Assembly (NCBI GenBank): GCA_965198795.1
Contig: OZ240674.1
Span: forward strand, 2,976,001-3,040,000
From: G965198795 sp965198795
Lineage (GTDB): Bacteria > Pseudomonadota > Alphaproteobacteria > Rhodospirillales > Casp-alpha2
Direction of reading: 5' to 3'
Length of the DNA stretch: 64,000 nt
Part shown: piece by piece, positions 1 through 7,572 of the stretch
Numbering within the stretch: position 1 is the first letter of the stretch
Layout: each line of letters opens with the position of its first letter
Position numbers and translations under genes: made by a program
Notes under the pieces: generated by a model
Databases searched by the model: none
The model's input: the letters and a program-made list of their open reading frames with translations, nothing else
Told to the model about the DNA's origin: nothing

Positions 1-591
1 GGCGAAGGCGGCGACTTCATCCTGGATTTCGCAACCTCCATGGTCGCCGAGGGTAAGGTCCTGGTGGCCCTCGGAGGCGGCGACCCTCCACCTGAAGGAT
101 CCCTGATTGATGGCGGCGGCGAACCGACATTGGACCCCCGTGCGCTATATGGCGACGTGGCGGCTGATGACGTGCCGGATCCAAGGGACGGTCCAGGCGC
201 CTTGTTGACCATGGGGGACCACAAAGGCTCCGGCCTGGCGCTGGCGTGCGAACTCCTGGCGGGCGCGCTGACAGGATCGGGCGTGACGGGCCCAGGCAAG
301 CGAACTCACAACGGGATGCTATCCATCTATCTGAGGGACGGCCTATTGGATGATGGCCACGGCGCGGCTTTGGCGGTAAGGAATTACATCAACCATGTCC
401 GCACGGCGAGGCCCGCCGATCCTGAAAAACCGGTCATGATCCCGGGCGATCCCGAGCGGCGGAGTCGCCAAGACCGCCTCGCCAACGGGTTTGTCCTGGC
501 GGGGCCGGTCTGGGAGAACATCCTGGACACCGGCGCGTCTTTGGGGCTTTCCGCGGATGATTTGAAACGTACGGCGCTATTTGACGGATAA
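1..591 (+). CDS. Ldh family (malate/L-lactate type) oxidoreductase, C-terminal part
   Basis: The frame is open from the first base, so the gene begins left of the window and only about 196 C-terminal residues are seen. The opening residues (GEGGDFILDFATSMVAEGKV) match the conserved 'D-F-A-T-S' and 'A-E-G-K-V' segment of the Ldh_2/malate-lactate dehydrogenase family, NAD(P)-dependent 2-hydroxyacid dehydrogenases unrelated to classical LDH. The later stretch with GDHKGSGLAL is the family's conserved region near the dimer interface and cofactor. The next gene, a HpcH/HpaI aldolase, starts 17 bp after the stop, so the two are probably co-transcribed and act in catabolism of a hydroxy- or keto-acid. 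The substrate cannot be told from the sequence. Confidence 0.85.
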   Translation, partial: GEGGDFILDFATSMVAEGKVLVALGGGDPPPEGSLIDGGGEPTLDPRALYGDVAADDVPDPRDGPGALLTMGDHKGSGLALACELLAGALTGSGVTGPGKRTHNGMLSIYLRDGLLDDGHGAALAVRNYINHVRTARPADPEKPVMIPGDPERRSRQDRLANGFVLAGPVWENILDTGASLGLSADDLKRTALFDG

Positions 592-608
592 GAGGGAGAA
601 ACCGGCTG

Positions 609-1370
609 ATGTCACAACCCACATTGCGGAACCGCATGCGGCGAGGGGACACCCTGGCTGGGACATTCCTTAAAACGCCGTCTTTTCAGCTTATCGAGAT
701 TCTCGCCAAGTCGGGCATGGATTTTGTGGCCCTGGACGCCGAACACGCGCCCTTCGGCCGCAACGACATCGACGCCTGCATGGCCGTGGGCCGTGCGCTT
801 AATTTTCCAGTCCTCGTCCGAATTCCAGACGGCAATGCGGCGGAAATCCTCAAAGTCCTGGATTGCGGGGCCGCCGGCGTTATCGTTCCCCATGTGGCAA
901 GCGTCGAAAAAGCGGCCCAGATTGACAAGTGGGCGCGCTTCGGCCACGGCGGCAGGGGGTACGCCGGGTCCAGCCGGTGGGCCGGCTATACGACCCGCTC
1001 AATGCCGGAACTGTTGGATCAAAGCGCCAACGAGACCATCGTTATCGCCCAGATCGAAGAACCCGAAGGCGTCGACGCGGCCGAGGGAATAGCCGCCGTG
1101 GACGGCGTCGACGGCCTGTTCGTGGGACCCGCCGACTTGTCGGTCTGCCTTGGCGTGACGGATACGGGCGCGCCGGAAATCATGGAGGCCATGAAACGGG
1201 TTGGCGACGCCTGCCGCGTGAATGGCAAGACGGCCATGACTTTTGTCAGCTGCGCAAGCCAGGCGGCGGGGTTGAAGGAAAGAGGGCTCACCATGTTCTT
1301 TGTGGCGTCCGAACAGTCCTTTGTTCTGAACGCGGCCAGGGACGCGGCCAACGATCTGCGCGCCTTGTGA
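609..1370 (+). CDS. HpcH/HpaI aldolase family protein
   Basis: A 253-residue protein of the usual length for class II (metal-dependent) pyruvate aldolases such as HpcH/HpaI and GarL, which cleave 4-hydroxy-2-keto acids to pyruvate and an aldehyde. Family marks seen are GTFLKTPSFQLIEILAKSG near the N-terminus, the DFVALDAEHAPF segment (acid-base region), the metal-binding Glu in IAQIEEPEGV and the Asp in GLFVGPADLS. The ATG at 609 is preceded by a purine-rich GAGGGAGAAA ribosome site. It follows an Ldh-family dehydrogenase gene by 17 bp, so a two-gene catabolic operon is likely. The actual substrate is not predictable. Confidence 0.88.
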   Translation: MSQPTLRNRMRRGDTLAGTFLKTPSFQLIEILAKSGMDFVALDAEHAPFGRNDIDACMAVGRALNFPVLVRIPDGNAAEILKVLDCGAAGVIVPHVASVEKAAQIDKWARFGHGGRGYAGSSRWAGYTTRSMPELLDQSANETIVIAQIEEPEGVDAAEGIAAVDGVDGLFVGPADLSVCLGVTDTGAPEIMEAMKRVGDACRVNGKTAMTFVSCASQAAGLKERGLTMFFVASEQSFVLNAARDAANDLRAL

Positions 1371-1566
1371 CAAAGGATGCGGACTCATGTCCGTTTCAAC
1401 GAAACAACCGGCGCGTCCGGCCCAATGGGACACGCCAACCATCCATAACGCGCCTGGGATCACCAAATCCGGGCGGCGGCGCGGTGATCGATCGTCCATT
1501 GGCCTCGCTGCGCCCGCCATCCAAAGCCTCCACACCTTGTGACGTTCATCTGGCCGCGGCCAGTTC

Positions 1567-2903
1567 ATGGCCATCGAGGAAAACTTCAACATCGCGTTCG
1601 TTGCCGAGCTTGCGCGCAAAGAGAGGCAAATCCAGCAGAACTACCGGCCTATCTTCGCCGTGCATAAGCGGTTCGCTCGCAGGCCCGGCACGCTGTTTCG
1701 CGCTCTGACGCTCTCGGAATTCTCAGACCACCCAGTTACCAAGACGTTTTTCGAGTCGAACGGCCGCCCCGGCAAGAAGGCCGCCGATCCCTCAATAAAT
1801 GCGCCTCAATCAAAAACCTTGGCGAATATTCGAGCTGCAACGCCAGTCTCGTTTGCGAAGGTCCGGCCAAGCGCAATCGCCGCGCCTGTCCATCATGTGG
1901 TCAAGTCAACCAATATCCCCGCCCCGAAAACGGTCCTCCGCGCCACCGCCGGATCGCGATTGAGTATTTCAATCCCGAACGTAAGAAAACGCTTAAGGGC
2001 CGTTTTTCAAAACACCGGATGAAAAAGACCTCGCACGCGCCCAGGAAATTGAAGAGTTGTGTGGAAAGCAGGTTTCTAAATTTGCGCTTGCGCAGGAAAT
2101 CCTTCCCGGCGGTGAAACCGACCGGCTTCATAGATGGGGCTGTCAGCGGTATAGTAATCTCTTCAACACACGCCAGCTTTACGGGCGCGGGAGATGTGCG
2201 CCGTTAATTGCGGCAATTGACAATGAGCGCGTTATCCAGCCCGCGAACCTTGGCGCCGTGTTCACTGACCCGCCATACTTCGGCAATGTTCAGTACGGCG
2301 AGCTAATGGACTTTCGCCACGTCTGTCTGCGGGCCGTGCTCGGCGAAGGCGCTGCAGCCTGGCGCGCCACTGGCGTTTACCTATCACCACAATAGGCTTG
2401 AGGCATATGAGGCGATTGGCGCGTCAAGTCTGGACGCTGGCCTAACCTGCGCAACGGCAATTCCTTACCCCGCTGAAATGGGCGCTTCGATCCATATCAA
2501 CGGCGCTGGCTTATCCATCATTGACACCGTATTTGTCAGCCAGTCTTCCGGTAGCGTGCCGAGAGAAACGATCTGCAAGACCGCCGGCGAACTGGCGCAC
2601 TTGATTGCTGGCGAACTGTCACAACTCATAGAGGCGGGCATGAACCCCCGAAAGGGTGATATATTCGCTGTATTACCTTTGGACACCTCATCCGGCTCGC
2701 GATCTGGAATCTGCGGGGCGGTTGGGACCCAGACTGGCCAACAGCATTCAAGCTCGCCCTGATGGCGAAAAAACACCGCCCCCAGCGGCTTCGAAGAGCT
2801 TGTGGACAGCGCCAAGGCCGTAAAGAAACCGGAACCTTCCCACGGGGTGCTCTTTGAGCGCGCGGCCAACGGTGAAAGAGAGGGTAGCGCCAGCGCCTTT
2901 TAG
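1567..2903 (+). pseudogene. Adenine-specific DNA methylase (DUF1156-like) remnant
   Basis: Pieces of one DNA methylase are readable in order but in different frames. Near 1600-1700 is a segment with RKERQIQQNYRPIFAVHK and FARRPGTLFRAL. Around 1970-2390 come NPERKKTLKGR, then TPDEKDLARAQEIEELCGK, then TDPPYFGNVQYGELMDF, which carries the DPPY catalytic motif. Near 2478 is AEMGASIHINGAG. The last piece (PSGFEELVDSAKAV) ends at the TAG at 2901-2903. At least one shift falls at a T5 run near 2004, where T6 would keep frame, and there are internal losses. Such methylases occur in phage-defence islands with DUF499 ATPases. The copy cannot make a working enzyme. Family assignment is from recalled motifs. 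Confidence 0.62.
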
Positions 2904-2911
2904 AGTCTCAT

Positions 2912-3670
2912 ATGCCAATATTGAATCCGATATTGAGATTTGCGTTGATGAGGTCTTTGCAACCCTGAGGTCCGGGTTCGTGACCTTGCCTAGAGGCGAA
3001 GGGTTTATTGACTACCCGGTCTTTGAAAATGGCTATGAAGCTCTCAAGAAGACAACGAACGGCTTTACTGATCTCCAGGCGGATAAGGTTGTTCTGCTCT
3101 TCTTTCAGCCGCCAATCACGCTGGTCGTACTGCGCGCAATGCTTGGCTTTACCCCTTCAGAGTTGGCGGAGGCCGCCAATGAACCCGCAGGCGCCAAAGT
3201 CACCCAAGGCGCGGCGCGAACAATCGGCCGTAATGTCCGGCTTTCACCCAACAAAGCCATCAAACCAACAAGTGTGACCGGTGAGCGCGTGCGGGCGCTC
3301 GTCATCGCCGCCTGTCAACTCCTGAGCGATAGCCCGGACAATGCCGATCCTGGAATGATCCATCGGCTCGACAAGGCAGACGCCCGTTCCAGCTTTGACA
3401 GTGTTGCGCCACTTGCCAATCTTGGCGCACCCTATGCGATGCTTTTGTATGAGCGGTTCCTGGGCAGGCCTTTTGCCGGTCATCGGGACTCCGTTAATGA
3501 ACTCGTCGGCGATCTCGTTGAAACCGCCATCGAAAATCTGCTCACCAAGCACGGCGTCATCTTTCGCAAGACCAAGCGGGCGGAACGGATCGAAGGCTTT
3601 GAGCAAGCCTCCGGCCATTCCTCAGATTGTCCAGCACTCACGGTTGCGCGAATTTGTCGCCACGTCCTAA
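2912..3670 (+). pseudogene. Nuclease-like companion of the defence methylase, start lost and core deleted
   Basis: The frame from about 2917 encodes a globular protein beginning ANIESDIEICVDEVFATLR and including GFVTLPRGEGFIDYPVF. The ATG at 2912 reads ATGCCAATATTG and is out of frame by one base; one extra A would give a start reading into IESDIEI. Near 3600 the segment RKTKRAERIEGFEQA leads to where a PD-type nuclease core would be expected, but the frame is lost. A short segment in another frame, QHSRLREFVATS with a stop at 3668, looks like the original C-terminus, which implies an internal deletion. It lies 8 bp after the methylase remnant, as a partner gene would. The nuclease call is inference from recalled relatives; another defence protein is possible. 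Confidence 0.4.
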
Positions 3671-3673
3671 GAG

Positions 3674-4722
3674 TTAGGCCCGCGGTGCAATTGGCCAAAC
3701 TTCAACGGCCTTATCGGCAAGGGCGTTTTGCCGTTCCTGGATCGCTTCCAGCGTCCACTCATCAACATTCGCAAGCGTGCGGGTGATCTCGACCCGCGAC
3801 GCGGCGTAGAGTATTTTCTTGTGATCAAACGGTGTGTTGGCGGCGGCGGAGTTGAGTCCGCTGTCCATAATCGTCAGATTGCCAATACGCTTGTACAGTT
3901 AGCCGCGTCATCGGCGGCGATGTGACTCCAGTTCTCCTCAGGCTGTTGAGGTGGAACATGCCCAAGGTTTACATCTTCATGGTGCTGGCTAATCCGATAT
4001 TCCCCCGCAGGGTTGTCATATGTGGCAATCGCGCGGAGATAATAGCGGGCGAAGCAGTTCTTTGACATGGGGCGGCAGTAAAGGTTTCGCGAAAATCTGC
4101 ATCGCTTGGCAAGTTCGCGCGCGTGACATCGAAGAGCTGACGCGCCGTTGTTATCTCACCAACCGGAACCTTCTGTGCGGTTGAAAAAAACAGGTTCTCC
4201 ACAGTGCCGCCGCCACCGGAACCGCCAATCAAGAACCGCACCGTCCAGCAGACCAACATCGGCAACGCGAGCCGTATTTCTGCATCCCCAAAGCGCCGCA
4301 GGATCGCAAGAATCAACGGCCTGCTGGCGTCCAGTGACGCGCTCTTTGACCCGATCATAAAACTCACGCTCACGCGTTAAGCCGTGACGCGATGACCAAA
4401 CATGCCGAAGTGAAGGTTTTGATTGCTCTCTCCCGATCCACACTCTCGATCCGGCTGCGCATGCTGGTCCAGGCGCCTTGAACTTCCGCAAGCCTTGCTT
4501 CTGAAAGATAGAACAGATAATTCTTCAATAAATCAGCAATCGATAGATCAATCCCACGATCATTCAGGACCTCGAAGATATGGTAGGCGTCCGCTTCACT
4601 GCTAACATTGACAACAATAATTTTTGGGTCTGACCCAAATAACTGCCTAAGATGATGTTTAACCCATTGCCTTAATTGTTTTGGCTCATGCCTAGCTGAG
4701 AGTGTTTTCTCTGAGGTAGCCT
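3674..4722 (-). pseudogene. GmrSD-like DUF262/DUF1524 endonuclease remnant
   Basis: Read on the minus strand from 4722, the sequence encodes a segment with FEVLNDRGIDLSIADLLKNY, a classic DUF262 (GmrS-like) motif. It is followed by REREFYDR, then LALPMLVCWTVRFLIGGSGG, a HNH/DUF1524-type 'N-L-x-H-V-x-P-Q' segment (VNLGHVPPQQPEENW) and a C-terminus with MDSGLNSAA and EWTLEAIQERQ ending at TAA 3674-3676. The pieces are in different frames, with shifts near 4060 and 4380 and others, so the gene is dead. The N-terminus is missing because the IS5 element starts at 4724. GmrSD enzymes are type IV restriction enzymes acting on modified phage DNA. It is convergent with the methylase/nuclease remnants. 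Confidence 0.65.
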
Positions 4723-4723
4723 A

Positions 4724-5563
4724 GGGTCCGGACCCATAAAAGAGGTTCCCTTTGGAGCGGTTTTGTGATTCACGGTTTCCAGAAGGAGACCTTTGATGAA
4801 TCGAGACTATTTCTGGCTTACCGCTGAGCAGTTCAGTCGGATTGAACCGCATTTGCCGACTGATACAAGGGGCAAGCCGCGCGTGGACGACCGTCGTGTG
4901 ATCAGTGGCGTCATTCATGTTTTGAAGTCCGGTGGTCGCTGGGTCGATGCACCGGAGGTCTACGGCGCGCGCAAGACCCTCTACAATCGCTTTGTACGCT
5001 GGGCCGAGAAAGGCATCTGGGTCAATGTGTTCCATGCCCTTGCCAATGCCGGCGGCCCCGCAGCAGAAGTTCTCATCGATAGCTCAGCAGTGAAAGCACA
5101 TCGCTCGGCTTGCGGTGGCAAAGGGGGGAGAAAAATCAGGCCATAGGCCGCTCTCGTGGTGGTCGAACGACCAAGATCCACGCTCTGACGGATACTGAGC
5201 GCCGCCCCATCGCCTTCTTGCTAACCGGCGGTAACATTGCCGATTGCACAGCCGGCGCCAGGCTTCTGGAGAAGCTTCCCAATTGCTCGATCCTGCACGC
5301 TGACAAGGGCTACGACAGTGACGCGATCCGTCGCCAGGTCGAGGCAAAGGGCGCCATGCCGAACATCGCGCCAAAGACCAATCGTCGCTGGAAGACCTGC
5401 TTCTCGCCCGTGCTCTATCGTGATCGAAACGCTATTGAGCGCATGTTCTGCCGCCTAAAGGACTTCCGGCGCATAGCCACACGATACGATCGCCAAGCGA
5501 CGAATTTCCTCGCCGCTGTATGCATCGCTGCAACCGTCAGCTACTGGTTATGAGGCTGGACCC
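4724..5563 (+). mobile_element. IS5-family insertion sequence (IS427-like), complete
   Basis: An 840-bp element. The left end reads GGGTCCGGACCCATAA from 4724 and the right end, on the other strand, reads GGGTCCAGCCTCATAA from 5563, giving imperfect inverted repeats. A TA lies just outside both ends (4722-4723 and 5564-5565), which fits the TA target duplication of this IS group. It holds one transposase made from two overlapping frames. It interrupts the DUF262 endonuclease remnant, whose minus-strand frame reads right up to the left end. Two relics elsewhere (23449 and 50831) have similar ends. Confidence 0.85.
4796..5553 (+). CDS. IS5-family transposase made by frameshift
   Basis: Two frames overlap. 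The first runs from ATG 4796 (GAAGGAGA upstream) to 5146 and the second is open from about 5110 to 5553, one frame back. The join lies in GCAAAGGGGGGAGAAAAATC near 5121-5140, a slippery purine run typical of IS427-group elements that use programmed frameshifting. The fused product has DDE residues: Asp in VLIDSSAVKAHR, Asp in HADKGYDSDAIR and Glu in RDRNAIERMFCRLKDFRR. Length and all three catalytic positions look intact, so it may still be active. It acts on its own element ends. Confidence 0.85.
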
Positions 5564-5594
5564 TAAGTCTCTCCCTTGAGACTTGAACAAGGAG

Positions 5595-5628
5595 ACGGCG
5601 GGTCCGCGCGGGCCCGCCGTTTTCTTTT
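5595..5628 (+). terminator. Rho-independent terminator
   Basis: A 10-bp GC stem (CGGCGGGTCC with GGGCCCGCCG, one G-T pair) around a GCGC loop is followed by TTTTCTTTT. It lies 32 bp right of the IS5 element. The gene it served is not evident; it may belong to a host gene displaced by the element. Confidence 0.7.
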
Positions 5629-5700
5629 GTCCGGGTTCTTGCGGCCGGTCACGAACCGGCCAAGCGCCGGACCGCACGCGGAAACCGGGGCGACGTTTTT

Positions 5701-5768
5701 GTCATTCCCGCGAAGGCGGGAATCCAGCGCAGCGTTATAACTGGCCCCCCGCCTTCGCGGGGGTGAGA
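5701..5768. repeat. Dispersed CCCGCGAAGGCGGG palindrome pair (copy 1)
   Basis: The left arm GTCATTCCCGCGAAGGCGGG is followed after about 20 bp by the opposite-facing arm CCCCCGCCTTCGCGGGGGTGA. The same pattern recurs near 34420, 46976 and 51105, always between genes or inside dead ones. Such paired palindromes are common short dispersed repeats in proteobacterial genomes. The 304-bp gap here (5567-5870) holds only this repeat and the terminator. Confidence 0.75.
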
Positions 5769-5870
5769 AAATAAAAGCGCGCAGCGCAGCGCGCGGGGGC
5801 TTACATTTAGGGGTTTATGTACGCCGCCCCCAAGGCAACACGTCGAGCGGGGACCCGGAAGAAAGGGGCT

Positions 5871-6743
5871 TTATAAGCCGAGCCTGGAAAAATCGACGTG
5901 CTTGTAATAGGCGGCCATCCGCCGGACGCGATTTAACCGCCGCTTGCCTATTTTCTTCCCGCGCCCGGATTTCCCCACGTTGAATAGATTTTCCTCTTTT
6001 TCCGGCTTACCCGCTTCCTTCAACGCAATATCCGCAGCGTCTTCCAAATTGGCGGGGGAGGGGAACTTATCCAGAAAAGAAAGAACACGCACGAGAGTCT
6101 CTTTGGGCGTCTGAACGACCTCCTGATAATCCAGGACCAGAATTTCGTGCTTGACGGCGTCCCATGACGCCCAGAAATTGATATATCATGGCACCATCAG
6201 GTCTATCAGGATGTCCATGCGCTCATCAAATGATCGATCACGATAGTCTGCGGGAATACAGACACCCGCGAGAAACGGAATGCGCGATTTCATGATCTCG
6301 TCTGGAATAACGCCTTCGTTCTGTACGTGACGAGAAAGGTGATCGTCAACGCTGACGAGGGAGTCAAATATATCACGAACAATGACAACGACTTTGTAAT
6401 TGGCGGCCTTCAAAAGATTATATACCGGCATGGTGTGAAAAGTATGATGCCGGGCGACAAATCTAACATTCGGGTGTTGGATGGCCAAGAACAGGCAAGC
6501 CAGAAAATCGGGGTTTTGATCCATGCCCTCAATAAAACGGAAGGGGAGCAGATTTACAGCTTTGAAATTTTGCAGACGCCGGCACAAGTTAATCATATAC
6601 GTTGAGGCGGATTTCGGAGGGCATGCAAGAAACAAATTTTCTGTTTCAGTGCTTCCCGGCATCTCAAACCCGCTTAATTGGAAAGAATAAGATAGCTTTC
6701 TTAAACTGAGCACTTGACTCGAATCAATATTAATTGTTTCCAC
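5871..6743 (-). pseudogene. Sulfotransferase-like protein interrupted by an in-frame TGA
   Basis: The GTG start at 6743 follows a GGAGG site. The N-terminal segment LACPPKSASTYMINLCRRL is the PAPS-binding P-loop of sulfotransferases, and the later KVVVIVRDIFDSLVSVDDHL is the 'R-D-P-x-D-x-x-x-S' type 3'-phosphate-binding loop. After 185 residues the frame meets TGA (6186-6188) in the context LMVP-stop-YINFWASW, where the family has Trp. The same frame then stays open to TAA at 5871-5873, giving a full-length sulfotransferase of about 290 residues if that codon were TGG. So this is a single nonsense mutation, a read-through case or a base error. It is overlapped by a small Cys-rich ORF upstream. 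Confidence 0.7.
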
Positions 6744-6912
6744 TGCCGCCTCCCGAGAATACGCCGAGAATATCGCAACCGCAGGGATCGCAACCGCAGG
6801 GTATGAACATATCCAACTGTGCTACGCTCCAGGCTTGCCGCCAGTCCTGATTCAAGAGAAAACCGGGCGGGATCGCCAAGGCGTTAAAGGGCGTTCTCGA
6901 CACCTTTTTCAT
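6730..6912 (-). CDS. Small Cys-rich ORF coupled to the sulfotransferase-like gene (putative)
   Basis: A frame of up to 60 codons whose C-terminal part reads FIPCGCDPCGCDILGVFSGG. It overlaps the last 29 bases of grxD and its TAA lies 14 bases inside the sulfotransferase-like gene, so the two could be translationally coupled. A perfect 15-base tandem duplication (CCCTGCGGTTGCGAT twice) encodes PCGCD twice. No good ribosome site precedes the ATG at 6912; shorter starts inside the frame are possible. No family is recognised. A short peptide with paired Cys and a Gly-rich end beside a tailoring-type enzyme recalls a modified-peptide precursor, but this is a guess and the frame may be non-coding. 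Confidence 0.3.
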   Translation of the reverse strand: MKKVSRTPFNALAIPPGFLLNQDWRQAWSVAQLDMFIPCGCDPCGCDILGVFSGGGSGNN

Positions 6913-7219
6913 CTAGGAGTTGTTTCATCTCACCGCTTTCATACATCTCGCGGATGATGTCGCAGCCGCCCACGAATTCACCCTTTACGTAGAGCTGCGG
7001 GATGGTCGGCCAGTTGGTGAAGGTCTTTATGCCCTCGCGGATTTCCATGTCGTCGAGCACGTTGACGCCCTTGAACTTGACGCCCCCGGCGCTAAGCGCC
7101 TGAACAACGGCGGCCGAGAACCCGCATTGCGGAAACATGGGCGTTCCCTTCATGAACAAGACAACGTCGTTGCCGTTGACCTCGGTTTCGATCCGCTCAA
7201 ATACGGGATTGTCGCTCAT
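6884..7219 (-). CDS. grxD: Monothiol glutaredoxin Grx4 family
   Basis: A 111-residue protein with the CGFS active site of class II monothiol glutaredoxins (Cys32 in FPQCGFS) and the later WPTIPQLYVKGEFVGGCDI glutathione-binding segment. These proteins bind a [2Fe-2S] cluster with glutathione and pass it to iron-sulfur enzymes in the cytosol. It lies 35 bp after a bolA-type gene on the same strand. Grx4 and BolA proteins form a known [2Fe-2S] complex, so the pair makes functional sense. Confidence 0.95.
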   Translation of the reverse strand: MSDNPVFERIETEVNGNDVVLFMKGTPMFPQCGFSAAVVQALSAGGVKFKGVNVLDDMEIREGIKTFTNWPTIPQLYVKGEFVGGCDIIREMYESGEMKQLLDEKGVENAL

Positions 7220-7254
7220 TTCCGGTTTCCTTACGTCTTTTGGTCTGTCCGGCG

Positions 7255-7488
7255 TTACTTCGGGGCCGAGGTTTGCAGGGCGAGGGCGTGCAATTCCCCG
7301 CCCATGCGCCCTTGAAGCGCCTCATAGACCATTTGATGCTGCTGGACCCGGCTCTTGCCGGCGAACGCCGGCGAGACGACGACGGCCAGATAGTGATCGC
7401 CGTCGCCGCGCAGGTCCTCGATCGTCACGTCGGCTTCCGGAACCCCGTCCTTAATCAGTTTCTCGATTTCACCGGCGGCCATCGCCAT
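7255..7488 (-). CDS. BolA family protein
   Basis: A 77-residue protein of the usual BolA length. It has the DVTIEDLRGDGDHYLAVVVS strand-turn-strand region, the KSRVQQHQMVYEALQG helix with the conserved His, and the C-terminal GELHALALQT segment. BolA-type proteins pair with monothiol glutaredoxins in iron-sulfur cluster handling, and grxD follows directly. It lies 84 bp downstream of purL on the same strand. Confidence 0.92.
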   Translation of the reverse strand: MAMAAGEIEKLIKDGVPEADVTIEDLRGDGDHYLAVVVSPAFAGKSRVQQHQMVYEALQGRMGGELHALALQTSAPK

Positions 7489-7572
7489 GGTCGATTATTC
7501 CCTCGAATGATGCGCCAAAAGCCTGTCGAACATGGTCGAAGGCACCCGTCCCGTCAAGCGGCCGAATACGCC

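Noticed and set aside
6186..6188. TGA read as Trp by a changed genetic code
   Set aside because: Other intact genes in the window end in TGA, for example the aldolase at 1368-1370, and Trp is normally TGG.
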